A stretch of DNA of 64,000 nucleotides from M55B112 sp964539395 (GTDB lineage: Bacteria; Bacteroidota; Bacteroidia; Bacteroidales; GCA-2748055), in assembly GCA_964539395.1 (NCBI GenBank), contig CAZIIU010000012.1, forward strand, positions 15,062-79,061. The letters are read 5' to 3'. Numbering within the stretch: position 1 is the first letter of the stretch; every line of letters begins with the position of its first letter. The notes beneath the pieces are model-generated. The model searched no databases, was not told where the DNA came from, and saw only the letters and a program-made list of their open reading frames with translations. A program made the position numbers and the translations under genes. Below, piece after piece: positions 1 to 8,457 of the stretch.

Positions 1-298
1 TCTGTATCCCATCGCGAATAAAATCTTCATTCACTGTTCCGGTAACATTAGTATTGAGCATAAACTTCCTCCATGTCCTTGCCCTCAGTGAAAATGCGAT
101 TACCAGGATACTCAGCAGCAATGTGCCGATCAGGAACCAGGTACCAGTTACCGATCCAAAATCTTCATATGCCTTGTACACCCCAAGCACTGTCAGTACC
201 AATCCGCCTATACCGGCAATTGTGATTCCTGGAACCAACAGGAACTCTATCACAAAAAGCAGAATCCCCAGGATAATCAACAGGATTATAATTGTCAT
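1..298 (-). CDS. NfeD-like membrane protein (3' end off the window)
   Basis: The first 99 codons are visible and the gene runs off the left edge. The N-terminus is strongly hydrophobic, with three likely membrane segments at about residues 2-20, 25-42 and 52-70; the second contains the GIAGIGG-like glycine pattern typical of NfeD proteins. In this family a soluble OB-fold domain follows the helices, and that part is not visible. NfeD proteins usually work with stomatin-like proteins or a ClpP-class membrane protease in membrane quality control. The start is 8 nt downstream of the clpS stop, so the two are probably co-transcribed. Family assignment rests on the N-terminal half only. Confidence 0.7.
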   Translation of the reverse strand, partial: MTIIILLIILGILLFVIEFLLVPGITIAGIGGLVLTVLGVYKAYEDFGSVTGTWFLIGTLLLSILVIAFSLRARTWRKFMLNTNVTGTVNEDFIRDGIQ

Positions 299-306
299 GT
301 TACAAT

Positions 307-588
307 CTATTCAATTGTTGTACTCAGTCCGCGCGACATCAACTCCTTCCTTGTCAGCTTCAGTTCACTGATTTCCCCCCTGAGAATTTCACATCTACCC
401 TTGTAATGAGTTATCATGGCACACTGCTCTGCCTGAACAGGCGAATGTTCACATACCTCTTCCAGTGTATCCATCACAAATTCAAATGTATTAACATCAT
501 CGTTATGAAGCACCAGCACTGACACATGTTGCGTATCACCCTGACCTGTATTCCGCTTATCCGGATTTCCTGATAAATTGCTATCCAT
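307..588 (-). CDS. clpS: ATP-dependent Clp protease adaptor ClpS
   Basis: A 93-residue protein. ClpS binds N-degron substrates and delivers them to ClpAP in the cytoplasm. The family's ligand-binding motif is visible as LHNDDVNTFEFV, followed by the helix region EVCEHSPVQAEQCA and a basic segment around HYKGRCEI. I chose the ATG at 588 because the conserved core begins soon after it; the in-frame extension to 648 has no family resemblance and would overlap the likely promoter. The N-terminal 20 or so residues are polar, as in other ClpS proteins. It lies directly upstream of the nfeD-like gene. Confidence 0.92.
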   Translation of the reverse strand: MDSNLSGNPDKRNTGQGDTQHVSVLVLHNDDVNTFEFVMDTLEEVCEHSPVQAEQCAMITHYKGRCEILRGEISELKLTRKELMSRGLSTTIE

Positions 589-605
589 CGAATTTCTTAT
601 CTTCT

Positions 606-613
606 CAAATATA
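606..613 (-). promoter_or_regulatory. -7 element upstream of clpS
   Basis: TATATTTG on the minus strand matches the Bacteroidota TAnnTTTG -7 consensus and ends 17 nt before the clpS ATG. No convincing TTTG -33 box is seen at 19-21 bp. This supports the downstream ATG at 588. Confidence 0.45.
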
Positions 614-709
614 TAAAAAGAAATCATTAAACCACCGGTTGAAACCATGTTTTCTGCATCAACAATAAAAAGAACTCAGATCACATCCGAATAGACCGGC
701 CAATTAACG

Positions 710-2617
710 TCAGGGAACTGGTTTCTCCAGCTTTTTTGCCTTCTCAACTGACATGATATTCCCGTTGTAGGATGCCACGATAAATGCATCGGCAAACCCT
801 GCTGCACGCGCCACTGGCAGCGCATCCCGCACCTCTTCATACCTGGTGAAGTCACCAAAAAAATACCTGTACAGGTTTCTATCCTCCAACCTCTCTTCGG
901 TGATTGGCTTCAACCCGCCAAACACATTCTCATCTACCCTCTTCGAAAACACGCCGAGCTGTATTTTGTACACGGTGCCACGGGGGATCGCAACGCTTTC
1001 ATTCTGATCAGACACCTCCTTGACCTTTTCCTCGACTGTACCGGTCTGTGCAAACCTGTAAATCGTCAAATCTTCTATCACAGTATCCTTCTCAATAGCT
1101 GAAGGAATAACTGTTTTGGCCGGGTCCGCCTCTTTCGGTGCATACTCGGTCAACCTGTCAAAATAACTGTCTGCTGCCTCCTTCTCCTCCGCTGCTCTTT
1201 TCTCCCAAACCATGATCTGTTTCTGATACATCCACCGATCATTCGGGTCCTCGGAATTGCGTACCTTCAACCTGGCATCCAGTGCCAGCTCAACAAGGGA
1301 ATCGGACGCTGACTGGTGCAGCAGGGCCCCTGCGATCAACTCCTGGTAGGCTGGATCGGCACCCACATCCATTTCCAGTTCAACCCTGTTCGCCTGCTGT
1401 TTCTCTTCTACGGGCTCGCCGGCTGTGATCTCCGTCTCTGCCTGCATTTTGCCATCATCAGCGAGCAGGGATTGGTAGGCCTCATAATCTTCCCTGGCAT
1501 CCACTGCCACATTACCAAGGTTGGCGATCCTTCTTATCTCCGACGGAGTGTGTTTTTCCAGCGACTGCTTTGGCTCACTGAGGTGAACACTGTAGGCGGC
1601 GATAACCGTGTCGGATGATTGCCTGGAGGAAAAGAATATCACCTTGCCCAAGTCGCTGCCAGGAAGCAGGAGGTAATCGTTAGAAACTGAATTCACAGGG
1701 AAACCGAGGTTTACCGGTTCCGACCATTCCTTGCGATCCTCATCGAAATGAGAATGGTACAGGTCGAATCCTCCAACTCCCTCCCTTCCGTTGGAGGCAA
1801 AATAGATATCGCGCCCAACAGGATCAAAATAGGGCAGTATCTCATCAAACTCTGTATTGAGGGCGTCAACCGGCTGTATATCAACCCAGTGACCAGCGCT
1901 GTTTCTCCTTGCCTGCATCACCTGGAGACCGTTTTTTCCCGTTCTTTCCATACCGGAAAAATAGACAATCTGTCCTCTGACGGGCTTTTCCGGCATGAAC
2001 ATTAATCTTGACAGTCCGCTACGATTCTCCTCCGCTCCAAAAAAAACTTCCGGCTTTTCTGTCAGAATTCCACCCTTCATCCTTATCTGCTCGTATTGAT
2101 CCGGATCATTAAAATCAATAAAAGTTACGTTTTTTACATCGAAAGGATTATAAGATGCAGTAATCTGCATGGCAGCAGTCAGCGAGCGGATCAACAAACC
2201 TGCGTTTTTTTCTCTTGACATGCGGCGTGGGGCCGACCGGCTAAACTCTTCATAATATCGCTTTGCCTTTTCAAAATCATACATGGTCCGCGATGCCTCG
2301 CCGAGATAGTAATAGACATCCGGAGGAACCCCCCTTGTAGAAGCAAAATATAGCAGTTCAGCCGCCTCCTCCAGATCCCGGTTCAATTCCACTTTACAAA
2401 TACCAGCATAATACCGGTACAGCGGATCACCGGGAAACTGCCTGATAAGAGTCGTAAAATCGGTTTCTGCAGCATCATAGGAGCCTGCATTAAAGTTGCT
2501 CATGGCCCTTTCTCTTATCGCGGGTAACTCATGTTCCGGAACCTGGCTGTACAGAACCGATGCTCCTGCCAGGACGACCAGAAGGGTTAGAACTGATTTG
2601 GTAAATGTGTTAAACAT
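710..2617 (-). CDS. TPR / PD40 / SPOR-domain envelope protein
   Basis: A 635-residue exported protein. Residues 1-24 form a signal peptide ending near YSQ. About 30-150 are TPR-like helices (repeated AxxxYxxA patterns). About 200-350 carry PD40/TolB-propeller strands, including DPVGRDIYFASNG and GKVIFFSSR. A charged coiled linker of roughly 370-540 follows, then a C-terminal SPOR domain at about 548-620 beginning YKIQLGVFSK. SPOR domains bind denuded peptidoglycan glycans, so this is probably a periplasmic protein at septa or peptidoglycan. The TPR-PD40 half resembles PorE-type T9SS components, which end in OmpA rather than SPOR; a T9SS link is inference only. No partner gene is adjacent. Confidence 0.8.
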   Translation of the reverse strand: MFNTFTKSVLTLLVVLAGASVLYSQVPEHELPAIRERAMSNFNAGSYDAAETDFTTLIRQFPGDPLYRYYAGICKVELNRDLEEAAELLYFASTRGVPPDVYYYLGEASRTMYDFEKAKRYYEEFSRSAPRRMSREKNAGLLIRSLTAAMQITASYNPFDVKNVTFIDFNDPDQYEQIRMKGGILTEKPEVFFGAEENRSGLSRLMFMPEKPVRGQIVYFSGMERTGKNGLQVMQARRNSAGHWVDIQPVDALNTEFDEILPYFDPVGRDIYFASNGREGVGGFDLYHSHFDEDRKEWSEPVNLGFPVNSVSNDYLLLPGSDLGKVIFFSSRQSSDTVIAAYSVHLSEPKQSLEKHTPSEIRRIANLGNVAVDAREDYEAYQSLLADDGKMQAETEITAGEPVEEKQQANRVELEMDVGADPAYQELIAGALLHQSASDSLVELALDARLKVRNSEDPNDRWMYQKQIMVWEKRAAEEKEAADSYFDRLTEYAPKEADPAKTVIPSAIEKDTVIEDLTIYRFAQTGTVEEKVKEVSDQNESVAIPRGTVYKIQLGVFSKRVDENVFGGLKPITEERLEDRNLYRYFFGDFTRYEEVRDALPVARAAGFADAFIVASYNGNIMSVEKAKKLEKPVP

Positions 2618-2667
2618 ATTGTCGAATTAAGTGTTTCTAACGGTGTAGGTCCTGCTTTCAGGCTGAC

Positions 2668-2675
2668 CAAAAATA
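2668..2675 (-). promoter_or_regulatory. -7 element upstream of the PD40/SPOR gene
   Basis: TATTTTTG on the minus strand, 50 nt upstream of the start codon, fits TAnnTTTG. The -33 region has only ATTG at a non-standard spacing of 16. Confidence 0.4.
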
Positions 2676-2778
2676 CAAATTTTAATTCAATCAATTTCCT
2701 TCAGATTGTTAATAAACTTTAGGGCATGCAGCCGTCGTTTAAATGGAAACTTTATAATTTTACAAACACAAATAGAAA

Positions 2779-3234
2779 ATGAGTAAACTAAAAATTGGTG
2801 ATCCTGCACCTGCCTTCCTGGCACCGGATCAAAACGGAAATATGGTTTCACTGGATCAATTCAACGGGAAGAAACTGGTATTGTACTTCTATCCCAAGGA
2901 CAATACCCCCGGTTGCACAGCTGAAGCATGTGATCTCAGAGACAACTATGAAAGATTCATGGCCGAGGGATACGAAATCCTGGGTGTGAGTCCCGATAGC
3001 CAGAAATCCCACCAGAATTTTATTGAAAAATACAATCTTCCGTTCAACCTGCTTTCAGATGTTGATAAAAATATATTGAAGGCCTACGGGGCGTGGGGTG
3101 AAAAAAAGATGTACGGTAAATCCTATATGGGTGTGTTGCGAAAATCCTTTATCATCTCTGAAAATGGAATCATTGAAAACATTATTGAGAAAGTTGATAC
3201 AAAAAAGCATACACAACAGATTTTTCAGGGATAG
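2779..3234 (+). CDS. bcp: Thiol peroxidase, Bcp/PrxQ-type peroxiredoxin
   Basis: A 151-residue cytoplasmic peroxiredoxin that reduces hydroperoxides with thioredoxin as electron donor. The active-site stretch TPGCTAEACDLRD is visible, with peroxidatic Cys46 and resolving Cys51 in the one-helix spacing typical of Bcp. Length and the preceding YFYPKDNTPGC motif are normal for the family. It lies 24 nt upstream of recA on the same strand, so the two probably share a transcript, linking oxidative-damage protection to DNA repair; that link is inference. Confidence 0.95.
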   Translation: MSKLKIGDPAPAFLAPDQNGNMVSLDQFNGKKLVLYFYPKDNTPGCTAEACDLRDNYERFMAEGYEILGVSPDSQKSHQNFIEKYNLPFNLLSDVDKNILKAYGAWGEKKMYGKSYMGVLRKSFIISENGIIENIIEKVDTKKHTQQIFQG

Positions 3235-3258
3235 AACACATTAACAGGTAAAAATACC

Positions 3259-4272
3259 ATGACGAATCAAAAAAACGACAACCAGGAAAAGTTGAAAGCT
3301 TTGCATCTTACACTGGACAAAATAGAAAAAGGGTACGGTAAGGGAGCAATAATGAAAATGGGAGATTCAGCCATAGTTGATGTACCTGTTATCGGAAGCG
3401 GGTCCATCGGACTGGATGTCGCACTTGGTGTCGGTGGCTACCCGCGCGGGCGAGTGATCGAGATTTACGGGCCGGAATCCTCCGGAAAAACCACACTGGC
3501 AATTCATGCCATTGCTGAGGCTCAGAAAAAAAGCGGAATTGCTGCCTTTATTGATGCCGAGCATGCATTCGACAGGTTCTATGCAGAAAAACTTGGAGTT
3601 GATGTAGAAAACCTCTATATCTCCCAGCCGGATAATGGTGAACAGGCTCTTGAGATTACGGACCATCTGATTCGTTCAGGTGCCATCGACATCATCGTGA
3701 TCGACTCCGTCGCGGCACTTACTCCGAAAGCAGAGATCGAGGGCGAAATGGGAGAGTCGAAAATGGGATTGCAGGCCCGACTGATGTCGCAGGCACTCAG
3801 GAAACTTGCTGCCAATATCAGTAAAACCAATACTACCTGTATTTTCATCAACCAGCTGAGAGAAAAGATCGGCGTCATGTTCGGCAACCCGGAAACCACA
3901 ACCGGTGGTAATGCACTTAAATTTTACGCTTCCGTAAGACTCGACATCCGACGCATCGGGCAACTAAAGGATGGTGAGGATATCCAGGGAAACAGGTCGC
4001 GCGTGAAAGTAGTAAAAAACAAACTTGCACCCCCTTTCAAAAAAGCAGAGTTTGATATCATGTACGGACAGGGGATCTCAAAAACCGGTGAACTGATCGA
4101 TCTCGGGGTTGAACTCGACATCGTTAAAAAGAGCGGTTCCTGGTTCAGCTATGGAGAAACGCGCCTTGGACAGGGACGTGACGCGGTGAAACAACTGCTG
4201 AATGACAATCCCGAATTATCGGAAGAGCTGGAAGCAAAGATCAAACAGGCGATGACGAAACTGGAGTCCTGA
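3259..4272 (+). CDS. recA: RecA recombinase
   Basis: A 337-residue RecA that forms filaments on single-stranded DNA for strand exchange and triggers SOS repressor cleavage. Walker A is GPESSGKT at residues 71-78; Walker B (DIIVIDSVAAL) and the INQLREKIGVMFGNPE / TTGGNALKFYAS L2 and core motifs are intact. The C-terminus ends in a charged helix, somewhat shorter than in E. coli. It follows bcp by 24 nt. I saw no recognisable SOS box upstream. Confidence 0.98.
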   Translation: MTNQKNDNQEKLKALHLTLDKIEKGYGKGAIMKMGDSAIVDVPVIGSGSIGLDVALGVGGYPRGRVIEIYGPESSGKTTLAIHAIAEAQKKSGIAAFIDAEHAFDRFYAEKLGVDVENLYISQPDNGEQALEITDHLIRSGAIDIIVIDSVAALTPKAEIEGEMGESKMGLQARLMSQALRKLAANISKTNTTCIFINQLREKIGVMFGNPETTTGGNALKFYASVRLDIRRIGQLKDGEDIQGNRSRVKVVKNKLAPPFKKAEFDIMYGQGISKTGELIDLGVELDIVKKSGSWFSYGETRLGQGRDAVKQLLNDNPELSEELEAKIKQAMTKLES

Positions 4273-4342
4273 GTCTCCCCGGCTGGCATCCTGTCCAACT
4301 CCTTTATTAATTGCGATCTATTTCATATCTTGCACATGTAAT

Positions 4343-4762
4343 ATGATCGAAGTCATGAATTTCCTGTTGCATTTCATATTTATCACATCATTTCTGCTGG
4401 TCTATGTCATTGCTATTATTATTCTGAAACCTTTCAGAAAACATCGCAAAAGGCCAACTTCAACCATCGTCCTGAAAATAAGTTATCTTATATACCTGGC
4501 TGCATTTATGCTTTTGGCCTACCTGGTATTGTTCTTCATAAATAATTCTGAACCAACCGAAGGTGCAACTGAAGAGAGAGTATTTAACATTTTTACAGTT
4601 TTCTGCATCTTCGCCTTTTTCATACCAAATATCGGCATTATGATCAGAAGAACTGTGAATAGCTGGCGGGTTAGTTATAACTACTTGTTTTCCGGTATCA
4701 ACCTGCTTATGGCTATTGGTCTCATATATTACATCTTCGATATCCCATGGCATTTTAAGTAG
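4343..4762 (+). CDS. Small four-helix membrane protein of unknown function
   Basis: A 139-residue protein with four clear membrane segments (about residues 6-28, 45-65, 80-97 and 114-134) separated by short charged loops. There is a basic loop KPFRKHRKRP after the first helix. I do not recognise the family. ATG codons at 4343 and 4355 are both possible starts. It sits alone between recA and the convergent miaA, with only 34 nt to the miaA stop. It is probably expressed because hydrophobic periodicity and codon use match its neighbours. Confidence 0.65.
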   Translation: MIEVMNFLLHFIFITSFLLVYVIAIIILKPFRKHRKRPTSTIVLKISYLIYLAAFMLLAYLVLFFINNSEPTEGATEERVFNIFTVFCIFAFFIPNIGIMIRRTVNSWRVSYNYLFSGINLLMAIGLIYYIFDIPWHFK

Positions 4763-4796
4763 TGGTTGATCTGTCTCTCCACCAAACAAGCAAACA

Positions 4797-5726
4797 TTAA
4801 TGATTTTCCCTCCGGTATAATCTGATCACCCTTTCAACCTTCTCTTCCATTGGCAATTCTCCGGCAATCCAGTGAATTTTAACTCCGCGACGCTCCATTC
4901 CCCTGAACCAGGTCATCTGACGTTTCGAAAACCTGTGTATGGCGGTATTGAGTTTACGGAACATCTCATCATAGCTCAAATTCCCTAAAAGATAATAAGA
5001 CAGGAATTTATACTCCAGTCCGTAGAATTCAAGCCTGTCATGCCCTACCCCATCCCGTAACAGAGCCTCAACTTCACCTACCATTCCCTGCTCCAGCCGC
5101 TGCTTCAACCGCTCTGTGATCCTTTTTCTGCGATTCTCTCTTTCAAAACAAATACCCAGGTTAAGAGAATTTATTGAAGGAAAAGCTTTCTCCTCCAAAC
5201 AGGCTTTCTTTTCAAACTCAGCAATTTCAATGGCCCTGATGGTACGTTTTTTTGTTACGGTATCCGTTGTATTGTGCAATGAACTGTAGCCGGCCAGCAA
5301 TTTCACCAACTCACCCTGCCCCATATTTTCCAACTCTTTTCTTCTTTTTTCATCGACCGGAACATGCGCCATTCGATACCCCTTTAGTACAGATTCGAGA
5401 TACAGCCCACTACCACCACACATTACCGGCAAATGTCCCCTCTCTCTTATCTCCCTGTAAACCTGAAGGAAATCGCTTTGGAAATTGTAAACACTGTACT
5501 CCCTGCCTGCATCAATAATATCAACCAGGTGAAAGGGTACCTCACTGCCTCCAACCTGATAATCCTCATAATCCTTCCCGGTGCCGATGGTCATACCCCT
5601 GTATACCTGTCTCGAATCGGCACTGATTACCTCACCATCAAGAGCATGGGCAATTTGTGCCGCAAGTGCAGTTTTACCTGCTGCTGTGTGCCCAAGAATT
5701 GTAATCATCTCCACACCTGCATCCAT
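4797..5726 (-). CDS. miaA: tRNA dimethylallyltransferase MiaA
   Basis: A 309-residue enzyme that transfers a dimethylallyl group to N6 of A37 in tRNAs reading codons that start with U. The P-loop GHTAAGKTAL sits at the N-terminus; DSRQVYRGMTIGTGK and CGGSGLYLESVLKGY are the family's substrate-binding motifs. The C-terminal FSKRQMTWFRG motif is also present. Bacteroidota commonly carry two MiaA paralogues; the GTGKDYEDY variant of the second motif suggests this is the more divergent one. The start could be the ATG at 5726 or at 5708; a -7 promoter element lies just upstream (see 5731-5738). Confidence 0.9.
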   Translation of the reverse strand: MDAGVEMITILGHTAAGKTALAAQIAHALDGEVISADSRQVYRGMTIGTGKDYEDYQVGGSEVPFHLVDIIDAGREYSVYNFQSDFLQVYREIRERGHLPVMCGGSGLYLESVLKGYRMAHVPVDEKRRKELENMGQGELVKLLAGYSSLHNTTDTVTKKRTIRAIEIAEFEKKACLEEKAFPSINSLNLGICFERENRRKRITERLKQRLEQGMVGEVEALLRDGVGHDRLEFYGLEYKFLSYYLLGNLSYDEMFRKLNTAIHRFSKRQMTWFRGMERRGVKIHWIAGELPMEEKVERVIRLYRRENH

Positions 5727-5730
5727 GAAA

Positions 5731-5738
5731 CAAAAATA
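5731..5738 (-). promoter_or_regulatory. -7 element immediately before miaA
   Basis: TATTTTTG on the minus strand is followed by only 4 nt before the ATG at 5726. Transcription would start at or next to that ATG, giving a leaderless mRNA, or a leader of about 18 nt if the ATG at 5708 is used. Confidence 0.4.
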
Positions 5739-5911
5739 ACGCTTTTTTTCAACTGGCCCGGTTGAAATTCGCTGTCAGGAATGCAAGATAAAAGGAAGAG
5801 ACCCTGAACAAAAGTATGATATAATCATTTGGAAAAAAGAAATCAGGTTAATACATTACCTCAGGATACAATCAAGAAAAAAATCGTATATTTAAAACCG
5901 GGTAAATCTTC

Positions 5912-6511
5912 ATGAGACTTAAAAAATTATTCATTCGGGGACAGAACCTTTTGCTCAATCCAGGGGCAGAATTCGGTGCAATTAAAGAGGAAAAGACCGA
6001 TCTTGCATATGTTACCAGAAGCTATACCCTGCCTGTATCCTTCATGGTGGCACTGTTTTCACTCGCAGGTTCACTCTTATCATCTATCACTCTCCCGGTC
6101 AATTCCTTTCTTTATATCATCATCAATGCACTCATAGTATTCTTTCTGATCATAAGCCACATATATCTTTCAGGAAAGGCAATCCGTCTGCTTGGAAGCA
6201 ATATCGCCCCGGAAGTGAGTTCATCGAACTATTTCGCACTTACCGCCTATTCCCAATTACCTTTCCTTCTGGTTCTCGCTGTAATAAAACTATTACCATC
6301 GTTGATCTTTCTGATCTTCCTCGGGTTCTACTCAGCGTTTCTGTTTTACAATGGCAGTTCTGTTCTTACCCGCATACCATCATCGAAAAGATTACAGTTC
6401 ACCATATTATCGATGCTTATTATGATCGCGAGCTTCATTATCTGTTCTCAACTTTTTACCTTGCTCTATTCTGAAATAATCGTTCAGTTAAGTACATTTG
6501 CGACATATTAA
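5912..6511 (+). CDS. Yip1-like integral membrane protein
   Basis: A 199-residue protein with an amphipathic N-terminus followed by five likely membrane helices (about 40-62, 66-88, 110-130, 132-152 and 166-190). The layout and the N-terminal LLNPGAEFGAIKEE segment resemble the Yip1 family of bacterial membrane proteins, whose function is not established. The gene ends 7 nt before the smpB ATG, so the two are probably co-transcribed; a functional link to trans-translation is not implied. Confidence 0.65.
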   Translation: MRLKKLFIRGQNLLLNPGAEFGAIKEEKTDLAYVTRSYTLPVSFMVALFSLAGSLLSSITLPVNSFLYIIINALIVFFLIISHIYLSGKAIRLLGSNIAPEVSSSNYFALTAYSQLPFLLVLAVIKLLPSLIFLIFLGFYSAFLFYNGSSVLTRIPSSKRLQFTILSMLIMIASFIICSQLFTLLYSEIIVQLSTFATY

Positions 6512-6518
6512 AAGGGGT

Positions 6519-6971
6519 ATGGGGAACAGAATCAACATTAAAAATAAAAAGGCTTATCACGATTATGAACTGATCGAAAAGTATATTGCAGGTATTGAAC
6601 TGATGGGAACTGAAATCAAATCAATCCGTCTGGGAAAAGTCAGCCTGGCAGATTCGTACTGTGCATTTATATGTAACGAGCTGTTTATCAGGGGTTTACA
6701 AATTGCAGAGTATGCCTGGGTAAGCTACAACAGCCATGAACCCGGGAGGGAAAGAAGATTACTGCTCCACCGAAAAGAGCTGAATAAACTCCAGAGGAAA
6801 GTAAAGGAATCGGGACTTACCATTGTGGCGCTTCGGATCTTTATAGCCGAAACAGGATATGCCAAAGTTGAGATCGCCCTTGCAAGGGGAAGAAAACAAT
6901 ATGACAAACGGGAGGTAATCAAGCAGAAGGACACCCAACGGCAGCTTGACAGAATGAAAAAGATCAAATAG
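6519..6971 (+). CDS. smpB: SsrA-binding protein SmpB
   Basis: A 150-residue RNA-binding protein that delivers tmRNA to stalled ribosomes. Conserved motifs are NKKAYHDYELIEKYIAGIEL, GTEIKSIRLGKVSLADSY and the basic C-terminal tail ending near DTQRQLDRMKK. I chose the ATG at 6519; an in-frame TTG at 6498 would overlap the upstream gene and add a segment with no family similarity. The tmRNA gene (ssrA) is not in this window. Confidence 0.96.
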   Translation: MGNRINIKNKKAYHDYELIEKYIAGIELMGTEIKSIRLGKVSLADSYCAFICNELFIRGLQIAEYAWVSYNSHEPGRERRLLLHRKELNKLQRKVKESGLTIVALRIFIAETGYAKVEIALARGRKQYDKREVIKQKDTQRQLDRMKKIK

Positions 6972-7067
6972 GCAGATGGTCGCAACGACACATATTTGAA
7001 TTCAAAAATACTGTATGGTTCTTAGAGATTATGAACAATATGGGTTGTTGCTGCTCAGCGTGAGTGG

Positions 7068-8435
7068 CTACTGTGAAAAGAAGAATTCATTGACCTGCCT
7101 TAACTCTTCAAGGGATAGATCTACTTCGAAATCAAAGTATTCGTCGATGACCCCCAATAATTCATCAAAAGAGATATATCCGTCGCCATCTGTATCGATC
7201 TGCACAAATTTCTCAGGGATCTCAACAATGCTTCGGTCGGTATACTTCGACTCTAACATTTCCATGTAGGCATCCAGATCCTCTCTTTTCACAGCAATAT
7301 CACGTTGAAGGGTTTTGACAAATTCCTCTTCAGTAACTGTTACCCCATCCTGATCAACCCAATTTCCTGCAGGTGTGTCCGACTCTTTGTCCAGATAGTC
7401 TGGTACGCCATCATTATCACTGTCAATCGGACAACCGAGGGAGTCGACCATGACTCCGTATGGTGTACCCGGACACTGGTCGGCAAAATCGAGGACAAAA
7501 TCTCCGTCTTCATCATCAAAAAACATTGGATCGAGCTCCATATCTGCAAACAACAGTTCAACGGTCCGGGTAGCCGGATCCGAGAACATATCAAAATGCA
7601 GCGAGGCATGAGTAATCATGAATGCGTCATTCCCCTTTTCACCCTGAATGCTTGTACCCTCATAAGAGACATTATCAATGAAGTCGGTAAATGTGTAATG
7701 ATAAGCTGTTCCCAGGCTAAAGAAAAATCGCCTTGAAACTTTCATTGTAAATCCAATCTCTAGCGGAATAGCCAGCGACCTGGGGTTATAGTCACCGTAC
7801 CCGTGATTAATACGTTCCCACGACCTGAGATCAGTTTCATAATTATAATCACGCACTAACAACAGAGCGGCTCCCGGCTCGTTATCAGGCAAATTCCTGA
7901 TCGATCCGTCGGGCCAGTAATAATACTGCTCTCCCAGCCCGTTGAACAGATCCCCCTTTGTATTAAAGTTGAGTTGCTCCAGTCCAACTCCCACGTAAGG
8001 TCTGAGTTTCATCTCAGCCGGGATCAAATGGCCAAAATCGTACCTGGCAGAAAAACCAATGGAGTAAATGCTCGAAGAGAAATTCAGGTTCCTGCTCAGA
8101 TCATTTACCGAGCGCTGTTCACCGGTAAGGGTCCCACCTAGAAAATAGAAATTAGCTGCAAAATATTGGTTATTGTCAATAAATGTAGTAACATTAATAC
8201 GAAATGCCGGACTACCGATCACCGGAAGTCGGTTGCTGTTTTGCACATCTCCAAAAAAGTTGAGCACACCATACCCAACAGAAATAACCGGCTTGTATAC
8301 AGGATTTTCAACAGTATCGACACGTTGAAGCAATTCATCGTAATCTACTACCTCCTGTGCAAAAGCATAATATCCCGTTCCTGCAAACAGAACAAACAGC
8401 ACGCAAATATCTCTTAATGTTCCGGCCCGGCTCAT
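7068..8435 (-). CDS. Outer-membrane barrel with TSP3 repeats and C-terminal EF-hand
   Basis: A 455-residue exported protein with a signal peptide (about 1-27, cut near FAQ). Residues about 45-290 show alternating beta-strands of an outer-membrane barrel. About 316-375 contain Asp-rich thrombospondin-type-3-like calcium repeats (DEDGDFVLDFADQCPGTP, DSDNDGVPDYLD). A canonical EF-hand loop DTDGDGYISFDE lies at 414-425, followed by a second degenerate helix-loop region. In the usual OmpA-type design a peptidoglycan-binding OmpA domain would come at this end. The upstream gene, 22 nt away, encodes a SPOR protein that could supply that contact. Calcium binding is strongly suggested; the role is unknown. 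Confidence 0.8.
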   Translation of the reverse strand: MSRAGTLRDICVLFVLFAGTGYYAFAQEVVDYDELLQRVDTVENPVYKPVISVGYGVLNFFGDVQNSNRLPVIGSPAFRINVTTFIDNNQYFAANFYFLGGTLTGEQRSVNDLSRNLNFSSSIYSIGFSARYDFGHLIPAEMKLRPYVGVGLEQLNFNTKGDLFNGLGEQYYYWPDGSIRNLPDNEPGAALLLVRDYNYETDLRSWERINHGYGDYNPRSLAIPLEIGFTMKVSRRFFFSLGTAYHYTFTDFIDNVSYEGTSIQGEKGNDAFMITHASLHFDMFSDPATRTVELLFADMELDPMFFDDEDGDFVLDFADQCPGTPYGVMVDSLGCPIDSDNDGVPDYLDKESDTPAGNWVDQDGVTVTEEEFVKTLQRDIAVKREDLDAYMEMLESKYTDRSIVEIPEKFVQIDTDGDGYISFDELLGVIDEYFDFEVDLSLEELRQVNEFFFSQ

Positions 8436-8457
8436 AGCAATAAAACCTGATTCTGCT

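Noticed and set aside
589..648. N-terminal extension of clpS
   Set aside because: The added 20 residues do not match the family and would cover the likely -7 box at 606-613.
6498..6518. TTG start for smpB
   Set aside because: It would overlap the upstream gene and add residues not seen in SmpB; the ATG at 6519 gives the standard N-terminus.
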